Positions 1 through 7,684 of a stretch of 10,722 bases of DNA are shown piece after piece. The translations under genes and the position numbers were made by a program. The stretch is from Ginkgo biloba. Its lineage: Eukaryota; Streptophyta; Ginkgoopsida; Ginkgoales; Ginkgoaceae. Location: contig JANKJI010000001.1 of NCBI GenBank assembly GCA_024626585.1, positions 286,284,711 through 286,295,432 on the forward strand. The letters run 5' to 3'. The notes under the pieces are model-generated. The model made no database searches. It saw nothing but the letters and a program-made list of their open reading frames with translations, and was not told the origin of the DNA. Each line of letters starts with the position of its first letter. Position 1 is the stretch's first letter.

Positions 1-819
1 ATTTGTGTAATACTTTTTGTTGGACAAGGTATGGATAAAGTATGGTGAGCCACCTTTTTGATACATGTAATCTTGTGTTATATTATCTTAATAATTATGG
101 TGAGAGGGAAGCCACTTGTGAGGCACATCTCACCTTTCAAATTAAAAAAATAATTTTGTAGCATTGATGGAGGAGGACGTTGGCAGCTTTAGAAAAGATG
201 AAGGTGGTGCATCAAGGCATGGTAGTGGATACCAAGAGAGGATCCAGTTTTTGGTTTTTTTGTGAAGGTTGGAGAAATTTTCATATGGGGAGAGCTTCTT
301 GTTATTGGGACTTGGTTTTTTCATTCCAACAGAGAGAAAAATTTTGAGAGGCATGTAATTTTTGGTGTGTTGATGGAATGCAACATTGGAGTACTTTTAG
401 GAGAGGAGCATAACACACCATAGAGAAGGTTGATGAAGGGTGCATCCCTATGAAGAAGAAAAGATAAGAAACACTATCTTAGTTGGTTTGTAGTAAGCTA
501 TGAGTCCTCCCCCCTTTTTTATGTTTATAGGTGATTAGTCATAAAATCATTGGAAGCCATCTATGGCCATTTATAATTATGATTTTTGGTGTATGTGTGT
601 TATTTTTGTCAATAAACATGGTTCTTGTGGTGTTTTCAGGCATTTTTCTTCTCTATTACATTCTCATTTCATGTTTAGGTTTTTAAATTATGTTACATGA
701 TGTATTTAAAGTTATAAAACCTTAAACCCAATTTGGGACTGATTCTCATTGTGGGGTATTACCGTTTAAGGGAAGAATTTCATGATTTCTATGGGTTGGG
801 AGTATTTTTCTTTCCTATC
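1..819. other. AT-rich intergenic DNA, nothing recognised
   Basis: Only short open frames (70 codons or fewer) occur, without protein motifs or start context of note. T-rich stretches and AATAAA (611-616) give it the look of UTR or decayed repeat, but nothing can be assigned. Confidence 0.5.
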
Positions 820-1230
820 CCTTTATTTCTCTATCTTCCTTTTGTCGTCGGTTCTTCTCCTCGAGTTTCCCCCTTATTTCTACCTGTTTTAAGGATGATG
901 CAGCCTCCCATGCATCCTCGTGGCCCTGCATAGTCTTCCTTGCCTCCACCATGCCCTGTCTTCATCTTATGGTTACCCTCTATTCTCCCAAAGTCTTCTT
1001 GGTTCTCCCGTTCTCTCTCCCTTGATGTGTACAGCCCTGGCATCCCTTGCTTGGTGCATTTCCTCTTCGTCACCCCCGTGTTGATCATATTCTACTCAAT
1101 CCCCCGCCCTGGTCCTGGTATCCTTACCCATGCTATGGCACCCCTTATTGGGGACTTTTCCTTCCTCCCTCACTGTCCTTGCAGGCCTACACACTGTGGT
1201 CGTCATGCCGCCCCTGCACATCAAATGTAA
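820..1230. other. Pyrimidine-rich block of unknown origin
   Basis: The plus strand is strongly C/T-rich and less AT-rich than both flanks. Overlapping open frames (96 and 70 codons on plus, 85 on minus) follow from this composition, not from visible coding constraint: they are Pro/Leu/Ser-rich on plus and Arg/Glu/Gly-rich on minus, with no family motif. It ends at an A-rich stretch beginning at 1231. Confidence 0.4.
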
Positions 1231-1558
1231 ACATGAAAAAAAAAAATCTGATAACCTAAAATCAAACAAAAAAATAAAAATATTTACTAAAAACTATAGT
1301 CACAAAATATTTTAATTTCATCTAGCCCTCTCAATTTTAGCCCCAATCACGTGGAGGGCCATAAGACCACATTTTAGTGTTTTAAAAAGTGAAAATGTTG
1401 TTAGGACCTCTTCCTTAGTTTTACTAGGGTCCCTTCAAGGCTTAAGCTCATCACATCACGCATCCATAAGCTGATAAGATTGACTTTGCATTTGAGAAGG
1501 ATGACCCTCTCAAGTACCCCAAAAATAATGCCAAAATAGCGACCCAACTTTAATCCAT
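1231..1558. other. A-rich spacer before the TRIM-like element
   Basis: A run of As at about 1236-1247 and AT-rich DNA are followed by an imperfect inverted repeat at 1370-1397 (CATTTT...AAAATG). An 83-codon minus-strand frame (1652-1401) crosses the LTR boundary at 1564, so it is a chance frame or a remnant disrupted by the insertion. Confidence 0.45.
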
Positions 1559-1563
1559 AAAGA

Positions 1564-1811
1564 TGTTGGAATACACGCTCCAACATAAATAAATGTAATA
1601 GTCTATATTTAAAAATTTTTGTTATGTGTGTAGACAACTCATGTATATGCATTGTTAATAGAATATTAGGTGTGGGTTTAAGAGTAATTATAGGGTAGTT
1701 TGTTAGTGTAGAGATTGGAGTCTTCTAGTAAGACTCTACTATTGTGTTTGTGTGAAATTTTCTATGCATATCCCTTTCCTTTACATTGTTGCAATCTCTA
1801 TATTTTTGTCA
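1564..1811 (+). repeat. 5' LTR of the TRIM-like element (248 bp)
   Basis: It aligns along its whole length with 2307-2584 but lacks a 31-nt block that the 3' LTR has at 2494-2524. That block carries the TATATAAA and AATAAA motifs, so this copy has probably lost its core promoter and poly(A) signal. It starts TGTTGG and ends TGTCA, immediately before the primer-binding site. Confidence 0.9.
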
Positions 1812-1822
1812 TGGTATCAAAG
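1812..1822 (+). other. Primer-binding site (initiator Met tRNA type)
   Basis: TGGTATCAAAG abuts the last base of the 5' LTR. It differs from the usual plant PBS TGGTATCAGAG by one G-to-A change. Confidence 0.8.
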
Positions 1823-2294
1823 TAGGGAGATCATCATGGCCAAGTTGAAGATCCACCAGATAGTGATGATGATGATGACCTTGTTGAAGAAGAGGCACTT
1901 GTCCTATTTTAAAGATGCCCACACTTTGAAGATAGGAAGGGATGCAGTGGAGGATAGATAGATGTTCAATAGTCCGGGATGCTTGTGGATCGGAGAAACT
2001 ATACCTCATTGGGGTTATGAGACATGCATGTGGGGATTGTTGTCTGATAGTTCAAGGAAGATCTGAGATCTGGAAGTTCGACATCATACCTTTACGAGGG
2101 TGACAAGACACTTCATGTGCAAATGGTGTCCAATGATGTTGGAAACTTGGATTACAATTGGGAGACTATAGTTTTCAGAGGAATAGGGAGCAACTTGAAG
2201 AAGTCTTACTGGTCCAAGAACTATTTTCAAAGAGCAACTTCTAGAGAATGTTATTTCTATTATTTTATGTTGTCAGTCAGTTTAGTATTGTAGC
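1823..2294 (+). other. Non-coding internal region of the TRIM-like element
   Basis: No retroelement protein motif was found in any frame. A short frame at 1826-1912 is strongly acidic in the middle (runs of Asp from GAT repeats, then Glu), ending in TAA; an overlapping 41-codon frame from ATG 1836 encodes a Met run from the same GAT/ATG repeats. The acidic frame might be a remnant of a Copia-type pol linker, but it is too short to say. Confidence 0.5.
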
Positions 2295-2306
2295 GTTAAG
2301 AGGGGG
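2295..2306 (+). other. Polypurine tract of the TRIM-like element
   Basis: GTTAAGAGGGGG ends exactly at the first base of the 3' LTR, where plus-strand DNA priming takes place in LTR elements. The purine-only core is AAGAGGGGG (2298-2306). Confidence 0.8.
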
Positions 2307-2584
2307 TGTTGGAATATACGCTCCAACACAAATAAATATAATAGTCTATATTTAGGAATTTATGTTTTGTGTGTAGACAACTCATGTATATGTGTTGTTT
2401 ATAGAATATTAGGTGTGGGTTTAAGAGTAATTATAGGGTACTTTGTTAGTGTAGAGATTGGAGTCTTCCAGTAAGACTCTACTACTATGTTTGTATATAA
2501 ATTGAAGTATCTATGAATAAAGAGTGTGAAATTTCTGCGCATATCCCTTGCCTTTATAGTATTGCAATCTCTATTTTTTTGTCA
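2307..2584 (+). repeat. 3' LTR of the TRIM-like element (278 bp)
   Basis: This is the fuller of the two LTRs. It retains TATATAAA (2494-2501) and, 22 bp from its start, AATAAA (2516-2521), a plausible U3/R arrangement. It ends TGTCA and is followed by the target duplication AAAGA (2585-2589). Confidence 0.9.
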
Positions 2585-2621
2585 AAAGAGCAGTTGAATT
2601 CTAGTGGGCATTTGGACTTGC

Positions 2622-2922
2622 TCGTTTGTTTAAGGACATTGTCCATTTGTCCAACTATATTGTTTATTTGTCTAATGAGCATTGTTCGTTTGTCTAATGG
2701 CCTTATCCGTTTATTTAACAGACAATGTTCATTTGTCTAACGACCTTGTTCGTCCATCTAACGGATAGTGTCCTTTTATCTAATGACCTTGTCCATTCAT
2801 CTAACAAACAATGTTCATTCGTCTAACGGATAGTGTTTGTTTGTCTAACGGATAGTGGTTATTTGTCTAACGATCTTGGTCACTCGTCTAACAATCACTA
2901 GTCTTTTGTATAACGATCAATA
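2622..2922. repeat. Degenerate minisatellite, 14 units of about 21-22 bp
   Basis: Fourteen consecutive units of 20, 21 or 22 bp sum to 301 bp. Most share a core like TTTGTCTAACGG preceded by TTCR/TCCR and followed by ATAGTG, ACCTTG or ACAATG. The 21-bp units tend to end in CCTTG/TCTTG and the 22-bp units in ATAGTG/ACAATG, suggesting an older higher-order unit of about 43 bp. The units abut with no unique spacers. The array lies between the TRIM-like element and the gypsy relic. Confidence 0.85.
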
Positions 2923-2989
2923 GGCTTCCTTTTTATCCCTGGTTTATGCGACAAGTTCATTTAAAAATTAAAATTAAGGTTGTTGACAT

Positions 2990-3529
2990 GGATCTCTCGC
3001 GCTACATGTTGATGGATGTGCAGTGGAGATTTTTGACATCAACACCTGGCAAAAATCCTTTTCGACAACATACATCCCCTTCACTGACTCAAAACCAATG
3101 ACTTCATTTGTCATGGTCATCAATAATGTCATTATCTAACTTATGGCATCTGCCACGTTATTTGTCTTACTTGACTTGTATTTCAGCGTAAACAAATAGA
3201 TCTATAAGAATTCAACCCATTTAGCATGTTAGAGACTTAGCTTCCCTTGGGAATTTATAAACCTCAAGGGTTGGTGATCTGTGTATAACACAAATTTCTT
3301 AGGCAATAGGTAATGTTGTCAATATTTTAACATTTGCACTATAGCATAGAATTCGATGTCATATGAAAAGTATTTCTTCATTAATGTCTCAAAGATAGGT
3401 TGAGTTGTATTTGTCCATTAAAATATTTTTACCTTCATGCATTCAATCATGGGTGTTGCAATTGAGTTGAAGTTCCTCATGAACTTTTTATAGAACTTAA
3501 TAACCCATAAAAGCTTCTGACTCTTGTGA
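2990..3529 (-). pseudogene. RNase H pseudogene, internally deleted, plus linker
   Basis: After a frameshift near 3500 one frame runs from about 3495 to 2990. It goes from the RT connection (FYKKFMRNF, then FETL) straight into YDIEFYAIV at about 3372-3361, skipping the first half of RNase H with its first catalytic acidic residues. The rest is recognisable: HYLLPKKFVLYTDHQ (TDH at about 3279-3271), INSQGKLS, HAKWVEF and NNVADAIS (3162-3139). Four stops lie in this frame, one replacing the Trp of the YWQHY block (TGA at 3321-3319). The linker after it (TNEVIGFES) matches the region that normally leads to integrase, but no integrase follows. Confidence 0.88.
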
Positions 3530-4235
3530 CATTCCTGGGCACTGGCCAATCTAAGATTGCCTTGATTTTCTTAGGATCCAACCTAAGATCTTCTTTGGAG
3601 ATTATGAATCCTAGATATTTCAAGCTCCTTTGCAGAAAGCTACACTTCTCCAAGTTTACATACATCTTCTCTCCTCAGAGTATGTCCAACACTTTTCTCA
3701 GGTGAGCCATGTGCTCTTCCCTTGAACTACTAAAGACCAAGATGTCATCAAAGTAAACCACCATGCTCTTGGTTTTAGAAAAATGTTCATCAGTCACATG
3801 AAAGTGTTAGGTGCATTGGTTAATCTAAAGGACATAACTCTCCACTCATACAGACCTTCCTTTGTCTTGAATGCAGTCTTCCATTCATTTCCTTCTCTAA
3901 TACTAATCTGATAATATCCACTCCTCAACTTTATCTCTGAAATATACGTCATCCTTAGTAGATAATCTATTATATCGTCCATCCTTAACATCAGGAACCT
4001 ATACTTGATAATTATCCATTTCATAGCTCTGGAGTCCACACACATCCTCCACTGTCCATCTTTCTTCAGTGCCAACAATTTTGGAGTTGCACATGGCCTC
4101 AAAATTTCTCAGATGAAATCCTTCAATAATTATTGAATCTATCAGTTTATTTCCTCATTCTCTATTGGGCTTAGTTTATATGCCACTTGGTTAGGTAAGC
4201 TTGATCTAGGCACCAAGTTGATCTGGTATGCTATC
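3530..4235 (-). pseudogene. Reverse transcriptase pseudogene (Ty3/gypsy type)
   Basis: The start of the domain (IAYQINLVP) is at about 4235-4209. From 4102 to 3797 it is in one frame: KKDGQWRMCVDSRA, KLRSGYYQI, EWKTAFKTKEGLYEW, LTNAPNTFM. TGA at 3796-3794 replaces an expected Arg codon. A frameshift follows between 3793 and about 3756. The catalytic VYFDDIL is intact at 3758-3738, then a TGA at 3677-3675 again replaces an expected Arg, followed by LEKCSF, LKYLGFIIS and the thumb/connection segment. Motifs are well preserved given the number of breaks. Confidence 0.93.
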
Positions 4236-4399
4236 CCCCTATTTGGTAGTAAACCAGTTAGCAATTCCTTAAGAGTGACATCCTTGTAGTCTTTCAACAA
4301 TCATTTAACTTCTTCAAGAATTTATGTTGCTTCCAGCCTTTCCACCTCTTTTTCTATCAAAGCATAGCATGTATTAGTGACACATAAATCCCTCATGAG

Positions 4400-4800
4400 T
4401 TACTTCATTGATAGAGTCACTTGCGATGCCTCATCTTCTTTTATCAACGACAAAGTAAAGTTCTTTCTGTCTTTGGTCATGGTGTAAGTGTTTCTTCTTC
4501 CGTTATGCACTTCTTGTCGATCAAATTGCCAAGACCTTTCTAGCAACAAGTGACATGTATCCATCAGGACTATAATACACCACACTTGGTCATCATATCT
4601 TCCTATCTGAAATGGTATAAGACATTTCTCATCGATGGTGATCTCGTCTCCTTTCTTGAACTATAATATCATATATGGTGTCTCATATCACTGGAGGTGC
4701 AATCCTAACTCACAAACCATATCCTATGATATCATATTTTCGCAACTAACTCCATCGATGATTACATCGTAGGCTTTTCCTCTTGACATACATTCAATTA
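4400..4800 (-). pseudogene. Retroviral-type aspartic protease pseudogene and linker
   Basis: The active-site region reads VIIDGVSCEN on the minus strand, with the catalytic Asp codon at 4756-4754. Related plant elements usually have IDGGS or IDSGS here, so the residue after DG has become Val. A TAG stop follows three codons after CEN. Further on comes MDTCHLLLERSWQFDR (about 4564-4515), a conserved block before RT in this element group. The protease would process Gag-Pol. This copy is broken by stops. Confidence 0.75.
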
Positions 4801-5039
4801 TGGAAATCCTCTTTCTTTGGTTTGTGTTAGTTGTCAATTTGGGGTTGTTGGTGATAGCCCTTCCATTGTTGGATGGTTGGCAATCTTCTCTGCTGACCAA
4901 CTTTTCTTTTCCTTTTGTCAGTGTGTGCTTCGACCATCTCCTACCAATTGTCGACTTCTTACTTAACAACAACAACATCCTTTGTGTCTGCATTACTTAT
5001 GTTTCATCTCTTACCACATGCTCTAATCTCATCCCTTCC

Positions 5040-6065
5040 TAGACCAAGTTCACTCTTGGCTTGTTATCATTTCTCATCGGGCACTCAAATTTTTTTTGTC
5101 GTTCTATACCACACCTAAAACATAGTTTCGGCCTCACAGGTGCATGATAGTCTCTTTCCATTCCCCTTCCCCTTGGTCATGTAAACCTACCTCGACCTCT
5201 TGCTTAGTATGAAGTGAATTTCCCTCTCGGCCTAAATGTCATATCTAGACCAAATCTTGGGGCACTCTCATATCTTGAGTTATTGTCACCATTCCACTAT
5301 TTGATATTTCTCCTCTACCTTTGGTATGAGACTTTTGCGCCTCCGACGAATGGTCTTTTCCTTGTGTTTCTATATAGCCTTTCCTTTCCCTTTACTGCCA
5401 ATTGATAAGTTTCATCGATACTTCTTATAGGATGCATTGTAATTTCATCATGAATGGAGTAATTCAAACCGTTCATATACCTCACTACCAGTTGTTCCTC
5501 ACTTTCCTTATGTTTATTGCAAATAGAGAGCCTAAAGAACTCATCGATGTATGTGGGTATATTTCTATCATTTTTCCTCAAGTTCTAGAATTCTTAGAAC
5601 AATCTCTTACCATAGTTTGTAGATAAGAATTTGTCTTTGAGCTTATTAACCATCTTTGTCCATAACTAAAACTTTTCTTTGCCTTCTTGACGTCTTTCCT
5701 TTTGCAAATGTTCCCACCATATGGCTGAATGTCCTTTGAGTTGAGTGCATGTAAAATTTACCGTCTTGGGATCTTCTATCTCTTCCTTCTAAATTTAGAA
5801 CCTCCACTCTCACTCCACCTCTGTTGTTCTTTAATAATCTAGCTAACCGATCTTCTGTAATTAGTCCTGACTATTCTTATTCTTCACTCTTAGACTCAGA
5901 TGCTTCGTTACTCTCAAGTATCTGCCTTTGTAATTCGTTCTTGAGCTCTTTCACTCTTCTCACCAAAACATCAATCACTAGTTCCCTTATTTTGTCGTCT
6001 CTGGTTGCACTTGGAACCACCTCCAATCTTTCTCTCAACGAGCTTCCACTCGTTGTCTCAAACAT
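5040..6065 (-). pseudogene. gag pseudogene of the gypsy-type element
   Basis: A plausible start ATG lies at 6065-6063, with an in-frame stop 9 nt upstream. The first 62 codons are charged and coiled-coil-like (Glu/Lys/Leu-rich). One shared frame from about 5775 to 5315 shows the capsid-like retrotransposon gag domain: LKGHSAIWWEHLQ (5740-5702), then KLKDKF, then DEFF and EEQLVVRYMNGL, interrupted by TAG/TAA stops. An Arg/Gly-rich stretch leads to a zinc knuckle at 5122-5081. There is a frame change between the N-terminal part and the capsid part. Gag would package element RNA; this copy cannot make an intact protein. Confidence 0.85.
5081..5122 (-). other. Gag zinc knuckle with His replaced by Gln
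   Basis: On the minus strand the 14 residues follow C-X2-C-X4-Q-X4-C. The family pattern is CCHC, with His where Gln stands here. All three cysteines remain. A His-to-Gln change (CAT/CAC to CAA) should abolish normal zinc binding, in keeping with a dead element. Confidence 0.8.
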
Positions 6066-6127
6066 CCTCTGCTAGTTTTCTCACTATAGTAATTCTCGAA
6101 AACTCCTTCGGCGAGAAAATAATTCTT

Positions 6128-6139
6128 GCTGTAGTACCA
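6128..6139 (-). other. Possible degenerate primer-binding site of the gypsy-type element
   Basis: TGGTACTACAGC on the minus strand, about 60 bp upstream of the gag ATG, resembles the Met-tRNA PBS TGGTATCAGAGC with three mismatches. The position is right for a PBS, and the sequence just before it (ending GCATCA) could be the end of the 5' LTR. The partner LTR is missing, so this cannot be confirmed from the window. Confidence 0.35.
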
Positions 6140-6143
6140 AATG

Positions 6144-7250
6144 ATGCAATTAGACAGTGGGTGTGACGCTCGTGAACGCTAAGCTCATACTCCCCATCGT
6201 TTGTTGGTGTCAAACACACACAATTTTGCAATGTCAGGCTTAGAACCCGATGTTGTCACCGGTTGTGTCTAGCATCTAAACAACAAACCCTCACCAACGA
6301 AAGTTGGCAAGAAGAACCAAGTGAGCTCGACCTGTTTAGACGTCGAGCAATGAGAGGGACTAATCAATACAAAATCTTACAACCACATTATAAAGTGTAA
6401 AGAAATAAATAAATAAATAAATAGAAGTCATTCAACCAACACATATGAAAATTGCACACGGACAACATCTTTTCAACATGAGAAACCCTCGTAGGGAATA
6501 AAACTCCAGGATAACATTATTCTAAATCTATGAGGCAAAGCAACTACCAACCACAACTCTTCCTCACTGTCAGAGGGTAAATATAACAGTTTACAACAAC
6601 TAAATAATTCACAACCAGCATAATAGTCCATCGAGTTGCCTCCTTCGGTGATCTACTCGGCCACTACTCCACATATTCACATTCAATGAAATCCTCCACG
6701 CACCAACTAATTGCCTCCGTCTATCGATTTTTATCCTTCATTGAGCTACCTCCCAAGAACGGTCTCCCTCTCGATGATCTATTCCTACTATGTAACTCCC
6801 TCTCCAATTCTGAATCCATTTTAACGTATTTGTCCACCAAATCCTCTACCAATAACTCTTCCAAAACCACCTTCTCTCCCCTCTCTTTGGGCTTATATGC
6901 TTTATTCAAACAACTTGGGTGCATCTCCCTCAATGGATCACTTGGTGAGAGTAGTTGCAATAAATTTCTGCGATCAATGCTTTACAACGACTTCTCTTTT
7001 CCTAGCATCACCTTTTTTTTGAGTTTTTGCGTACAACTCTCTCTAACTGTCCCATGTCATCGCTACTTCTAATTTAGATATATTACTTGGAAAACGATTC
7101 TTTCGATGACACACATGCCCTTGATGCACACGCACTTAGCAGCTTTCACTTGATAATTTGTTTTCCATGAGCTCGATAATGATTTTTTGGCGAGTCACGA
7201 AGTGCCTCCAAAACCTCTATATGTTTGGAATTTGAAATAGAATGTCGAGA
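6144..7250. other. Unassigned region between gypsy relic and laccase promoter
   Basis: No gene is recognisable. If the PBS call is right, the first few hundred bases should be the 5' LTR of the gypsy element, but no second copy exists to fix its end. At 6485-6495 is CCCTCGTAGGG, a short hairpin core; on the minus strand its surroundings read like sequences seen in some Copia LTRs (recollection only). A 79-codon open frame on the minus strand (6960-6721), rich in Glu, Lys and Arg, shows no family motif. A 128-codon open frame on plus (6686-7072) covers the same sequence and looks like its Ser/Leu-rich antisense shadow. Confidence 0.4.
6403..6423. repeat. (AAAT)5 microsatellite
   Basis: Five perfect AAAT units plus one extra A, in the unassigned or putative LTR region upstream of gag. 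Confidence 0.9.
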
Positions 7251-7363
7251 AATTCCAAAGGAGAAAGGTGGGGGTCTCATTACAAACTCCCAACGGGGTT
7301 CACAGGGCTCCATGTCAATATTGGGAAAAAAAATTATAGCTGTTAACAATAAAGTGAGGCTGG

Positions 7364-7557
7364 AGTTGGTACACCTGCACAAACAAAAAGTCATTTCTGT
7401 ATTCGAAGTTCAGGACCATGGTCCAGAGACTTCTCATACATCTGGTCTGGTTGGTAGTCGTTGTTGCTCATCTCTTATCTGCTACTCCACCACCAAATCA
7501 AAGCCCTGGCCAAAAAACATTCTCTTGTTGTACAATAAAGCAATCCAACTACCAAAC
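7364..7557. promoter_or_regulatory. Cluster of four AC/SMRE (lignin MYB) sites
   Basis: Four words fit the secondary-wall MYB consensus ACC(A/T)A(A/C)(T/C): ACCAACT on the minus strand (7364-7370), ACCAACC, the AC-II element, on the minus strand (7449-7455), ACCAAAT on plus (7492-7498) and ACCAAAC on plus (7551-7557). By chance about one such word per kb (both strands) is expected; here there are four in 194 bp, just upstream of the TATA box. R2R3-MYB regulators of secondary wall and lignin genes bind this consensus, so it fits a lignification-type laccase. Confidence 0.5.
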
Positions 7558-7577
7558 TCTTCAACCCACCATATGTG

Positions 7578-7588
7578 TATATATATAT
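7578..7588 (+). promoter_or_regulatory. Candidate TATA box of the laccase gene
   Basis: An alternating TA run (TATATATATA) lies about 100 bp upstream of the laccase ATG. With normal TATA spacing, transcription would start at about 7610-7620, giving a leader of about 70 nt. It is the only clear TATA-like element in the proximal 200 bp. No start site can be seen directly. Confidence 0.55.
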
Positions 7589-7634
7589 CCTACACGACAT
7601 TTCAATTTACCACAGCAGCTTCCACTCACCTCTG

Positions 7635-7658
7635 ATGAAAGTAGATATTGAAATTTAG
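7635..7658 (+). CDS. Possible 7-codon upstream ORF in the laccase leader
   Basis: ATG at 7635 opens a short frame (MKVDIEI, then TAG ending at 7658) that closes 26 nt before the laccase ATG. It matters only if transcription starts upstream of 7635, as the TATA position suggests. It is the only ATG between the TATA box and the main start. Its start context (G at -3, A at +4) is weaker than that of the main ATG, so leaky scanning would be expected. Confidence 0.3.
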   Translation: MKVDIEI

Positions 7659-7684
7659 ATTAACAGAGTTGTAAGTACAAGACA

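Larger units (their letters stand above)
1559..2589 (+). mobile_element. Complete TRIM-sized non-autonomous LTR retrotransposon with target duplication
   Basis: Two direct LTRs (1564-1811 and 2307-2584) begin TGTTGG and end TGTCA. Directly after the 5' LTR is TGGTATCAAAG, which matches the initiator-Met tRNA primer site at 10 of 11 bases. Directly before the 3' LTR is a polypurine tract ending in AAGAGGGGG. The element of 1021 bp is flanked by AAAGA on both sides (1559-1563 and 2585-2589), a 5-bp target duplication that confirms the ends. The 495-bp internal region has no gag, protease, RT or integrase motif, so the element must have moved with proteins from another element. The TGTTGGAA start is common in Copia-type LTRs, but assignment to a superfamily is inference. 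By eye the LTRs differ by about 20 substitutions in about 247 aligned bases, so the insertion is old. Confidence 0.9.
2985..6143 (-). mobile_element. Decayed, truncated Ty3/gypsy-type LTR retrotransposon
   Basis: Read on the minus strand the order is a possible PBS (6139-6128), gag, protease, RT, RNase H. The RT and RNase H sequences and the IDG-type protease are of Ty3/gypsy kind; Copia elements would have integrase before RT. The coding region is broken by many stops and several frameshifts, RNase H has lost its first half, and nothing resembling integrase or a chromodomain follows, so the 3' part was deleted. No pair of LTRs can be recognised. The lower limit (about 2985) is where similarity to the post-RNase H linker fades. 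The element lies opposite in direction to the laccase, about 1.5 kb upstream of it. Confidence 0.88.

Noticed and set aside
940-1230. 96-codon plus-strand frame, and 85-codon minus-strand frame over 1088-831
   Set aside because: Both follow from skewed base composition; no family motif and no gene context.
1401-1652. 83-codon minus-strand frame
   Set aside because: It spans the TRIM 5' boundary at 1564, so its N-terminal part lies in the LTR and the frame is not one gene.
2622-2922. Regularly spaced repeats that could suggest a CRISPR-like array
   Set aside because: Units abut with no unique spacers, repeats are degenerate and the context is a plant nuclear genome; it is a minisatellite.
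6686-7072. 128-codon plus-strand frame between gypsy relic and laccase
   Set aside because: Ser/Leu-rich without known motif, no coding support, and largely antisense to a Glu/Lys-rich minus-strand frame that is also unassigned.
7413-7424. Perfect 12-bp palindrome GGACCATGGTCC in the laccase upstream region
   Set aside because: Too short to be notable, no known factor site recognised.
7225-7651. 136- and 77-codon plus-strand frames upstream of the laccase
   Set aside because: They run through the TATA box and MYB sites and show no protein family features.
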